NCBI GenBank assembly: GCA_016707585.1
Contig: JADJHL010000012.1
Span: 527,613-591,612 of the forward strand
Length of the DNA stretch: 64,000 bases
Reading direction: 5' to 3'
Source of the DNA: Ignavibacteriales bacterium
Lineage (GTDB): Bacteria; Bacteroidota; Ignavibacteria; Ignavibacteriales; Ignavibacteriaceae
The notes beneath the pieces are model-generated. The model searched no databases. It saw only the letters and a program-made list of their open reading frames with translations, and was not told where the DNA came from. A program made the translations under genes and the position numbers. Below are positions 57,725-64,000 of this stretch, piece by piece (positions within the stretch are counted from its first letter, which is position 1; every line of letters starts with the position of its first letter).

Positions 57725-58528
57725 TTAATTATAATACTCATAGATATAGTAATGTGTTGATATCAATTCATTATTCTTAAGAAATCTATAGTAAAGCTTG
57801 TTAATAAGAGATTTATCATCATAATCAAAAATTATTTTTGAAGTTTGAAAGGCATTCTCTTCAATTATGAAAGATAATTTTCCTTTTTCATCATACGTCC
57901 ATTTGTTGATAGTATTTCTTGTTGAATCGTCATAATAATTAAACTCTTCTACAAGATTATCACCCCCATCATATTTATAAATTTTACGATCTAATATCTC
58001 ATTACGTGGAGTATATCTTATTATTTCTTTGGTTTTATTATCATTTGAAAAAATAATTTTCTCATATGATGGATCAAATATTTTATGATTAATATTTTTT
58101 AAAATCATTTTATCATCAGTGTAGTCGTATGTAATATTTTCGATCAGATTATTATCATTGTCATAACTATTTTGATATAATAATTTTCCATCTGTAGTAT
58201 AGAATAAACTATCTATTCTCCTAAAATCATTTCCGGCATCGCGAAAAAACTTTTGAGTAATTAATTTTCCTTTTTTATCATATGAATAAATAAATGAAAT
58301 ATCAGATATATAAACATTCTTTTTAACCAATAATCCCAACTCGTCATATTCATATCTATAGGATTTTTCTCCATATCCTGCTGAAAAAGTATACCAACTC
58401 GCTTTTTCATAGATTGTAACTGACTTCACCTTATTACTTTTAATAATATCAACGCTGTTAAACTCTTGTGCAATAATTTGAATTGTAAAGCCGAGTATTA
58501 ACAAAAACTTAAAGTAAATATTTAACAT
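57725..58528 (-). CDS. Cassette gene 14: exported protein with YD/RHS-like repeats
   Basis: Signal peptide (about 1-20, ending QIIAQ). The mature part carries tandem YD-type units: YEYDELGLLVKKNVYI, YSYDKKGKLITQKFF, TTDGKLLYQNSYDNDNNLIE, YKYDGGDNLVEEFNYYDD, WTYDEKGKLSFIIEE. Such repeats form RHS-like beta spirals; here the protein is short (267 residues) and has no toxin domain. Function unknown. Cassette ends TTTTGCCTAAC/GTTAGGCAAAA match. Confidence 0.75.
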   Translation of the reverse strand: MLNIYFKFLLILGFTIQIIAQEFNSVDIIKSNKVKSVTIYEKASWYTFSAGYGEKSYRYEYDELGLLVKKNVYISDISFIYSYDKKGKLITQKFFRDAGNDFRRIDSLFYTTDGKLLYQNSYDNDNNLIENITYDYTDDKMILKNINHKIFDPSYEKIIFSNDNKTKEIIRYTPRNEILDRKIYKYDGGDNLVEEFNYYDDSTRNTINKWTYDEKGKLSFIIEENAFQTSKIIFDYDDKSLINKLYYRFLKNNELISTHYYIYEYYN

Positions 58529-58552
58529 CTTCAGTTACAATGTTTCTATTTT

Positions 58553-58776
58553 GCCTAACGACGTTGCGCTTAACCCGCCGCCCAGAACAAGGAAGCCAAG
58601 CTAAAACGAAATGCCAATGATTAAGCCGTAGGTGCTTATTTTATTTTCGTAAGCACCGAAGGCAAGTTAATTAATTAGAACGAACACTTAGAACAAAATG
58701 CCAAACAAAAACTACACGCCAAAAATTATAAAATCGCCGAACTAAAATGGCGGTCGGGTTGAGGCGCTGGTTATAC
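58553..58776 (-). repeat. attC site 15
   Basis: 224 bp. Cores GCCTAAC and GTTATAC; left arm variant GCGCTTAACCC, followed by CCCAGAAC instead of CCCATAAC. Inner hairpin type C stem with another loop (ATTTTATTTTCGT). Confidence 0.91.
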
Positions 58777-58781
58777 GCAAT

Positions 58782-59095
58782 TTAATTTAACATACCAAAA
58801 ACAATAGAAGTAACAATAGCTAAAAATAAAAGTAGCATAATAATTTTATTAATATTTTTAATTTCGGTTTCAGAAAACATTTCCCAAAATCTATTTACAT
58901 ACTTTTGTTTCAATCTCCCAAAAAATAGTTCAAAGAATTACAAAAAAACGTTAAACAAATAACTATAATAATCCAAGTGAAAACAGAATTAGATTGAAAA
59001 CTTGAAGGAAATTTTAAGCCAAAAAATGAAATAGCTAAACCAAAAACAAAGAATGCAGAAATAAATAAAAGTGTTTTTAAAACTATACTCATCAT
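58782..59095 (-). pseudogene. Cassette gene 15: frameshifted membrane-protein gene
   Basis: The first frame (59095 to 58910) codes two helices (LKTLLFISAFFVFGLAISFF; VFTWIIIVICLTFF) and ends FLGD. In the next frame, overlapping that end, the sequence goes on as FGRLKQKYVNRFWEMFSE, EIKNINKIIMLLLFLAIV, TSIVFGMLN to a stop at 58782. The reconstructed protein has about 104 residues and three helices. One net frameshift near 58915. Whether the 61-residue product alone is made is unknown. Confidence 0.7.
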
Positions 59096-59111
59096 AGTAT
59101 CGAAATAATGC

Positions 59112-59333
59112 GTATAACGACGTTGCGCCTAACCCGCCGCCCATAACAAGGAAGCCAAGTAAAACACAACTGATAAATATTAAGCACTGCACTGTAACTT
59201 GTTCAGTACAAACCGAAGGCAAGTTAATTAATTAGAATGAACACTTAGAACAAAATGCCAAACAAAAACTAAACGCCAAAAATTATAAATCCGCCGAACT
59301 AAAATGGCGGTCGGGTTGAGGCGCTGGTTATAC
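59112..59333 (-). repeat. attC site 16 (chimeric inner hairpin)
   Basis: 222 bp. Cores GTATAAC and GTTATAC. The inner left arm (GCACTGCACTGTAAC) is of A-like origin while the right arm (TACAAACCGAAGGC) is type D, so the stem no longer pairs. Confidence 0.9.
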
Positions 59334-59348
59334 TATTTTTAAACAGGA

Positions 59349-59756
59349 TTAATACTGAATAAATGAAATGGTAGTTTTAAAAATAATTTTACAATCTCTG
59401 ACTATTACTAATCCAGTAAAACCAGCAAGATCATCAACTGTAGAATAATAGAATATTCTATCTTTATTTTTTAATTGACTCCCAACTCTTTCCCAATTAG
59501 ATCCTAAAATTGATTCGATATTCGAAGTATTAAAACGATTTTTCAACCATTCAGATAATTCTTCATTTTTTATTTCTTCTTTTAAAAACTCTCGTTTAAA
59601 GTCCTCGGAATCAGAAAAAACTTCTGCGGATAAATAATTCGTAGTATCAACATCAAGTTCACAATTACATTCTGGAAGGTATTTATATGAATTGCAACAC
59701 GCTTGGGACATAAAGCAAACTGTAACAATGCTATAAATTATTTTAATCAGCCTCAT
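59349..59756 (-). CDS. Cassette gene 16: predicted lipoprotein, function unknown
   Basis: ATG at 59756 (alternative 59762); signal sequence with lipobox FMSQAC then CNSYKYLPECNCELD. 135 residues; the C-terminal part has DRIFYYSTVDDLAGFTGLVI and RDCKIIFKTTISF, a small alpha/beta domain. Family unknown. The cassette ends agree only over the 7-bp core (GTATAAC/GTTATAC) and diverge beyond, unlike most cassettes here. Confidence 0.68.
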   Translation of the reverse strand: MRLIKIIYSIVTVCFMSQACCNSYKYLPECNCELDVDTTNYLSAEVFSDSEDFKREFLKEEIKNEELSEWLKNRFNTSNIESILGSNWERVGSQLKNKDRIFYYSTVDDLAGFTGLVIVRDCKIIFKTTISFIQY

Positions 59757-59776
59757 ACTCATTTTGTCATATAGAG

Positions 59777-60003
59777 GTATAACGACGTTGCGCCTAACCC
59801 GCCGCCCATAACAAGGAAGCCGAGTAAAACACAACTGATAAATATTTAACAGCCGTTGCGTAAATTGCGTCAGCAACGCAAACGGCTGTAAGTTAATTAA
59901 TTAGAACGAACACTTAGAACAACAAACTTTAACTAAAACACAATTTCAAAAATCACAAATCCGCCGAACAAAAACGGCGGTCGGGTTGAGGCGCTGGTTA
60001 GGC
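59777..60003 (-). repeat. attC site 17
   Basis: 227 bp. Cores GTATAAC and GTTAGGC; inner hairpin type B. The stop codon of cassette gene 17 is the TAA of its GCCTAAC core. Confidence 0.92.
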
Positions 60004-60442
60004 AGAGTTTGATGATTCTAAAACCTTTTTAAAATTATTAATCTCTGATATACAATTAAATAAAAAAGTTTGATCGCTTTCAATTGTGAATTTTAATTCA
60101 TTAGAATTGTTAAAATTATCTCTTAAATATCCTTCAATTGAAACTGCGCCAAGTTTATTCATCTTTAAGTTAAAGCATACTTGATCTTCGATTGTCGAAA
60201 ATTGAGCGCCACCTTTTAAATCTCGATACATCAATTCAATTTGTTTTAAATTGAAAAAAATATAAAAAAAAATAATTTTAATTTATAACCACTTAAAACC
60301 ATTAAAACTTAATTTCAACAATTGATTCGATCCATTCATAATCTGGAAGTGGTTTCGTGAAAATTGAAGGTGCAAAACTAAATGAAATAAAATTATTATC
60401 TGAAGCATTTATCGACCAAAACAATTTATTAGAAACATCCAT
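59998..60442 (-). pseudogene. Cassette gene 17: broken WapI-like immunity protein gene
   Basis: Two frames join into one protein: 60442-60302 (MDVSNKLFWSINASD ... YEWIESIVEIKF) and, from about 60267, LKQIELMYRDLKGGAQF, STIEDQVCFNLKM, VSIEGYLRDNFNNSNELKF, TIESDQTFL. Removing one T of a TTTT run restores the first frame (KFNGFKWL); one TAA remains. The order 'G.A.F..L/IE.Q ... V.G.LRD ... N.L.F....DQT.L' recalls small immunity proteins of the WapI type that protect from contact-dependent toxins; this is from memory of the family and is tentative. No membrane or signal segment. The stop at 59998 lies in the attC core. Confidence 0.6.
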
Positions 60443-60451
60443 ATTTAATCT

Positions 60452-60676
60452 GCCTAACGACGTTGCGCCTAACCCGCCGCCCATAACAAGGAAGCTAAGT
60501 AAAGCAAAAATGCCAATGATTAAACAAAATGCACTTAACTTGCATCAGCAAGTGCAGTTTGTAAGTTAATTAATTAGAACGAACACTTAGAACAAAATGC
60601 CAAACAAAAAACCAAATGCCAAAAATCTCAAATCCGCCGAACTAAAATGGCGGTCGGGTTGAGGCGCTGGTTATAC
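60452..60676 (-). repeat. attC site 18
   Basis: 225 bp. Cores GCCTAAC and GTTATAC; inner hairpin type A with one broken pair (AAAATGCACTT). Confidence 0.91.
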
Positions 60677-60687
60677 CACTTGACATA

Positions 60688-61180
60688 CTAATTTGTTAAA
60701 AAATTAAAATAAATATCTTCCATTGACATTTTGATAAAAGTATGATGTTCATTTTTATTTAAAAGCATAATAAGCGGATAAGCTCCAGCGCCATCACTTG
60801 CATTCATTAATACAATTACAGTTTCATAATTATTATTAAAAAATGCATCAATATTTTTAAAGTTGGAGTCATATGCTAATGAAGGATTATAAAACCTTTT
60901 GTAAAAATCCTTGGTAATTAAAATATTTTTATCATCAATTTTTAGAGTGATTTCACTTATTTCGTATTTAGGCAAACTCCCATCAATTCCAAAAATAATT
61001 ATCGAAGTATTGAATTGGATTTTCTCAAATTGTGTTCATTAGTATTAAATAACTTTTTAAAAATTGAAAAAGAAAAGAATGACCATTATCTTCTATGTTG
61101 AATTCAGTGTAATAAATTTCATTTGTTTGAGCAAAAACAGCAAATGAAAAAAATAAAACGATTAATGAAATCTTTTTCAT
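60688..61180 (-). pseudogene. Cassette gene 18: frameshifted exported-protein gene
   Basis: ATG at 61180 starts MKKISLIVLFFSFAVFAQ, a clear signal peptide, and NEIYYTEFNIEDNGHSF, then runs into a stop about residue 48. Another frame carries on: FEKIQFNTSIIIFGIDGSLP, KYEISEITLKIDDKN, YETVIVLMNASDGAGAYPLI to the stop at 60688. One net frameshift near 61030. The reconstructed protein has about 160 residues. The ATG-less 95-residue frame ending at 60688 is only its C-terminal part. Family unknown. Confidence 0.7.
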
Positions 61181-61195
61181 AAATAATATTTAGTG

Positions 61196-61420
61196 GTATA
61201 ACGACGTTGCGCCTAACCCGCCGCCCATAACAAGGAAGCCAAGTAAAACACAACTGATAAATATTAAGCCGTAGGTGCTTATCTTGCGTCAGCAAAGCAC
61301 CGAAGGCAAGTTAATTAATTAGAACGAACACTTAGAACAAAATGCCAAACAAAAACCAAACGCCAAAAATTATAAATCCGCCGAACCAAAACGGCGGTCG
61401 GGTTGAGGCGCTGGTTAGGT
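61196..61420 (-). repeat. attC site 19
   Basis: 225 bp. Cores GTATAAC and GTTAGGT; inner hairpin type C. Confidence 0.92.
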
Positions 61421-61860
61421 TGTAAACTCGCTAATATTTAGTACAACAGGTTCAAATCCAAAAGGAAGGAAAGGAGTATAAAAATATCGCCAATACCTTC
61501 CGATTGTTTCCCATTGATCACCATTTCGCATTTGAAGATAAGATTTTTCGGTTCTACCCCAACGACGGAATGTAAGAATTCGATATTCGCCAGTTAAGAT
61601 ACCATGTACAGCATTGTAAAATTCATCAACAAAATTATCTTGAAGGAAACCAAACTCCAGCAAAACTGATTTCCAATCTGTAAGTGTAACTCATCATTAT
61701 TTTGAAGATTTAGATTGATAGGGATTAGTATCCCTTTTTGCACTGGTATATCTAGCATACTTTCGACGTCTTTGTGTACCAATAATAAATCCATTTTGAA
61801 CTGAGGAAATTCATTTTTAATCTTGCGAAATAGTTCGATGGCTAATTCACGATTATTCAT
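61415..61860 (-). pseudogene. Cassette gene 19: frameshifted cytoplasmic-protein gene
   Basis: ATG at 61860: MNNRELAIELFRKIKNEF, then NNDELHLQIGNQFCWS before the frame is lost near 61660. A second frame gives DNFVDEFYNAVHGILTGEYR, RRWGRTEKSYLQ and WETIGRYWRYFY to the stop at 61415. The combination 'DELHL..G..F..WFP....(V).EF..AV.G...GEYRI' followed by 'K..LQ' recurs in small bacterial hypothetical proteins as one domain, so this is one gene with indels around GAGTTTGG. About 145 residues when joined; no export signal. Confidence 0.7.
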
Positions 61861-61874
61861 AATCTAAGATCACA

Positions 61875-62099
61875 ACCTAACGACGTTGCGCCTAACCCGC
61901 CGCCCATAACAAGGAAGCCAAGTAAAACACAACTGATAAATATTTAACAAACTGCACTTAACTTGCATCAGCAAGTGCAGTTTGTAAGTTAATTAATTAG
62001 AACGAACACTTAGAACAACAAACTAAAACAAAAACACAATTTCAAAAATCACAAATCCGCCGAACTAAAATGGCGGTCGGGTTGAGGCGCTGGTTAGGC
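61875..62099 (-). repeat. attC site 20
   Basis: 225 bp. Cores ACCTAAC and GTTAGGC; inner hairpin type A, short loop. Confidence 0.92.
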
Positions 62100-62119
62100 A
62101 GTTGTAATATAGAATGAAA

Positions 62120-62539
62120 TTAAGTGAAAATTTTAATCGTTCCATTTTTAATCTCTTTTGTATAATCATTTTCATTTAACCAATTACTTTCTTCAACTCT
62201 GATTTTATGAAATCTAATTATTGGAGAATCAATTGCTTCATAATATATACGGAAACCATAATTTGGAAAATCACTATGTAATTTATTTCTCCACATTTGA
62301 CAAAAGATTAAACCAATTTCACAAGATTTATTTTTAGAATACTTATTTGGAAATAAGTCTAAGATATGAATATGATTAACAAAAGCTTCTGCACTGATTT
62401 TATCAGTGAAAGAATGTTTATTCCTAAAATAGTTTTTAACAAATTTCTTGATTAAAATCAGATCATCAACTTCAATAAAGTCAGGCCAAGAAATTTCAAG
62501 TAATTTTTTAGCAAGTTTAATATCAATGTTAGTATTCAA
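62120..62539 (-). CDS. Cassette gene 20: cytoplasmic protein, function unknown
   Basis: The frame is open from the attC; the best start within the cassette is TTG at 62539, seven bases after the core (an ATT or upstream attC start is less likely). 139 residues: helical N-half (LAKKLLEISWPDFIEVDD, IKKFVKNYFRNKHSF), then MWRNKLHSDFPNYGFRIYYE and DSPIIRFHKIRVEESNWL, a compact alpha/beta pattern that I have seen in hypothetical proteins but cannot name. Cassette ends CTGCCTAAC/GTTAGGCAG match. Confidence 0.66.
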   Translation of the reverse strand: MNTNIDIKLAKKLLEISWPDFIEVDDLILIKKFVKNYFRNKHSFTDKISAEAFVNHIHILDLFPNKYSKNKSCEIGLIFCQMWRNKLHSDFPNYGFRIYYEAIDSPIIRFHKIRVEESNWLNENDYTKEIKNGTIKIFT

Positions 62540-62545
62540 ATTGCT

Positions 62546-62769
62546 GCCTAACGACGTTGCGCCTAACCCGCCGCCCATAACAAGGAAGCCAAGCTAAAAC
62601 ACAACTGATAAATATTTAGCCGTAGGTGCGTAACTTTCTCAGTAAGCACCGAAGGCAAGTTAATTAATTAGAACGAACACTTAGAACAAAATGCCAAACA
62701 AAAACCAAATTTCAAAAATTACAAATCCGCCGAACTAAAATGGCGGTCGGGTTGAGGCGCTGGTTAGGT
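62546..62769 (-). repeat. attC site 21
   Basis: 224 bp. Cores GCCTAAC and GTTAGGT; inner hairpin a type C variant (GTAGGTGCGTAAC / GTAAGCACCGAAGGC). Confidence 0.92.
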
Positions 62770-62776
62770 AGCAAAA

Positions 62777-63183
62777 TTAATCACTAAAATCTTCTAACTT
62801 CACAAGCAGCCAACTAGAAGAAGAATATTCAAAAAATAAATTTACTTGAATTCCATTTTCAACTTCAAAAAAAGATATGACGCGCTTTTTGTTTCCAATG
62901 TTGATTAAAAAAAATAAATAAAGAACATTAAAGTCATTTTAAAGAATTTAAAATCTGAATAAATCCATTCGAAGGTTTAACATAGGAATTGTATCAAAAT
63001 CATTTAAATTCAGAATCAAAAAAATCTTAATAATGGAATATTCAATATTTCCTTTGGAAAGATAAATCTGAAAAAACTTATAAGAAAATGAATTAAACTT
63101 CTTTTGAATCTTGAAAATATTTATTTGAAAATCAAAATAAAAAAAATAAAATAAAAATTAATAAAACTAAATACATTTTTCAT
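62777..63183 (-). pseudogene. Cassette gene 21: heavily decayed gene
   Basis: ATG at 63183 gives only a 20-residue hydrophobic leader (MKNVFSFINFYFIFFILIFK) before TAA at 63121. The far end retains a clean frame: NIGNKKRVISFFEVENGIQV, NLFFEYSSSSWLLVKLEDFS to a stop at 62777. The middle 200 bases are broken in all frames. The parent was probably a small exported protein. The cassette ends still match (GTGCTACCTAAC / GTTAGGTAGCA). Confidence 0.65.
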
Positions 63184-63199
63184 AACCTTTTTAAGTGCT

Positions 63200-63421
63200 A
63201 CCTAACGACGTTGCGCCTAACCCGCCGCCCATAACAAGGAAGCCAAGTAAAACACAAATGATAAATATTAAACCAAACTGCACTTAACTTGCATCAGCAA
63301 GTGCAGTTTGTAAGTTAATTAATTAGAACGAACACTTAGAACAAAATGCCGAACAAAAACCAAACGCCAAAAATTATAAATCCGCCGAACTAAAATGGCG
63401 GTCGGGTTGAGGCGCTGGGCA
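63200..63421 (-). repeat. attC site 22 (right core damaged by a 4-bp deletion)
   Basis: Left core ACCTAAC is intact; inner hairpin type A. At the right the expected GCTGGTTAGGCAT reads GCTGGGCAT: four bases including the invariant TTA of the core are gone. The partner core before site 23 is intact GCCTAAC, which shows what was lost. Confidence 0.9.
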
Positions 63422-63957
63422 TTAGTAGTTTTATTTAAGTTTAAAATATTATTTATTTCTTTGATTAAACTTTTTGCAAATTCTAAATCCTTGAATTCAC
63501 CTAAAATGATTTTCTGATTATCAGTTTTTTCGAGAATTAATCTATAAAGATTCCCTTGGAATTTTTTGGAAAAGTTTTTAATAAAGACTTCTTTAATAGA
63601 GTCTCTTTTTATTTTATGATCGATATAGTTTAATTTATCAAAGTTAAGGGATCTAAAATATTTTGCTAAAAAGTGATTAGTATTAATTATTAAAACTTCT
63701 TTATCAATTATAATTTTCTTATTAGTTCTTGCAATAAACCCAACTTCATTCATTAGGAAGTAAAGCAAAGCAAACAAAATAGGTATACTAAGCAAAGGAA
63801 TAGAACTTGAAAGTGTGATAACAAATAGAGTTGCAAAAATAAAAGAAAAGATAATTATAACTCCAACATTATCTGAATTTTCAGGGAAAATGGATAAAGT
63901 CAGAGTATTATTAGATAAAGAGTAGTTACCTCTTTTATCGACTATTATTGATTCCAT
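63319..63957 (-). CDS. Cassette gene 22: membrane protein whose stop was lost into its attC
   Basis: ATG at 63957. Two hydrophobic helices (VGVIIIFSFIFATLFVITL; LLSIPILFALLYFL) follow a short soluble start, then a PH-like or bPH-type soluble part (TNKKIIIDKEVLIINTN, NLYRLILEKTDNQKIILGEF, KDLEFAKSLIKEINNIL). The natural end would be TTNA and the TAA of a GCCTAAC core; the 4-bp deletion removed that stop, so the frame now adds about 33 residues of translated attC to the stop at 63319. 212 residues as it stands, about 180 originally. Confidence 0.72.
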   Translation of the reverse strand: MESIIVDKRGNYSLSNNTLTLSIFPENSDNVGVIIIFSFIFATLFVITLSSSIPLLSIPILFALLYFLMNEVGFIARTNKKIIIDKEVLIINTNHFLAKYFRSLNFDKLNYIDHKIKRDSIKEVFIKNFSKKFQGNLYRLILEKTDNQKIILGEFKDLEFAKSLIKEINNILNLNKTTNAQRLNPTAILVRRIYNFWRLVFVRHFVLSVRSN

Positions 63958-63969
63958 TAAGTTATAGAT

Positions 63970-64000
63970 GCCTAACGACGTTGCGCTTAACCCGCCGCCC
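63970..64000 (-). repeat. attC site 23 (cut by window edge)
   Basis: Left core GCCTAAC, spacer GACGTT and arm GCGCTTAACCCGCCG are present before the window ends; the array continues to the right. Confidence 0.9.

Larger units (their letters stand above)
46751..64000 (-). mobile_element. Chromosomal integron cassette array (22 cassettes, open to the right)
   Basis: 23 attC-type sites at intervals of about 0.45-1.2 kb, each separating one minus-strand gene or gene remnant. In site after site the left core (plus strand RYYYAAC) is the complement of the core at the other end of the same cassette, not of its own repeat, and the match often runs 9-12 bases. The arms pair with an unpaired G (TTGAGG) and T (GGTCGGG) on the plus strand, as in the bottom strand of characterised attC sites such as the Vibrio VCR. 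No tyrosine recombinase is in the window; the cassette orientation puts attI and intI beyond 64,000. Confidence 0.93.

Noticed and set aside
58989..59222. 77-residue minus-strand ORF overlapping cassette 15
   Set aside because: It begins in attC 16 and reads the membrane-protein gene in the wrong frame; the frame with the proper start is 59095 downwards.
60357..60569. Plus-strand ORF across cassette 17 and attC 18
   Set aside because: It is the antisense of the broken immunity gene plus the attC and has no coding signal of its own.
46751..64000. CRISPR array
   Set aside because: The repeats are 222-227 bp, the spacing is 0.45-1.2 kb, and the inserts are genes on one strand with signal peptides; no cas genes are present.
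46751..64000. MITE or REP-type repeats inserted between ordinary genes
   Set aside because: The repeat ends would then be constant or show target duplications. Here the terminal bases pair across the gene to the next repeat, as only cassettes do, and all genes share one orientation.
46751..64000. General sequencing error as cause of the frameshifts
   Set aside because: The neighbouring 46 kb contain no broken gene, including ORFs of 4.8 and 6.9 kb. It is not fully excluded, since A/T runs are frequent in the cassettes.

Overview
The window is AT-rich and has no rRNA or tRNA that I could recognise. Its gene content points to the Bacteroidetes/Chlorobi/Ignavibacteria side of the FCB superphylum, and I favour an Ignavibacteria-like genome. 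The signs are a SprA-type type IX secretion (T9SS) translocon protein next to a PorX-type response regulator, a secreted esterase ending in a T9SS sorting domain with the NYPNPFNPTTTI motif, a two-repeat DUF1573 protein, and SusB-like GH97 and GH92 glycosidases. The lineage is an inference from gene content.

From 1 to 46.7 kb the DNA is ordinary chromosome with intact genes. It holds a branched-chain amino-acid operon ilvB(partial)-ilvN-ilvC-ilvA; a GH92 mannosidase; a STAS antagonist; the squalene genes hpnC-hpnD-hpnE with a cupin; sprA and porX; tsaE, tsaB, a DUF1573 protein and accD; birA, tail to tail with accD; dnaK; a membrane acyltransferase; ruvB; an M1-like peptidase; a DEAD-box helicase; a minus-strand polysaccharide block (GH97, GH43-like); a sensor kinase with about eight PAS domains; a CE2-like esterase; a lipoprotein; and a large TraB/GumN fusion protein. 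Several hairpin terminators separate convergent units.

From 46.75 kb to the right edge the DNA is a chromosomal integron cassette array. I count 23 attC-type recombination sites (one degenerate, one damaged, one cut by the window edge) separating 22 cassettes, nearly all with one minus-strand gene. The decisive evidence is that the cores at the two ends of each cassette match each other: every cassette starts with TTRRRY plus a few private bases and ends in the exact complement, while the rest of the site is nearly constant. The plus strand carries an unpaired G and an unpaired T in one stem arm, as in the recombinogenic bottom strand of known attC sites. The sites are 222-227 bp, much longer than textbook attC sites (roughly 57-141 bp). 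They contain an inner hairpin whose two arms change together between copies, and a third GC hairpin that competes with the main stem.

Cassette genes read towards lower coordinates, so attI and the integron integrase should lie to the right of 64,000. The left end, with a decayed attC, is the old distal end. About 18 of 22 cassettes encode proteins or remnants with signal peptides, lipoboxes or membrane helices. Seven of 22 carry frameshifts or stops, an eighth has lost its stop through a 4-bp deletion in its attC, and none of the preceding 46 kb of genes shows such damage. One cassette encodes a membrane-anchored coiled-coil protein with a C-terminal TIR/deoxyribosyltransferase-like domain, a defence-effector candidate. 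Another is a broken WapI-like immunity gene.
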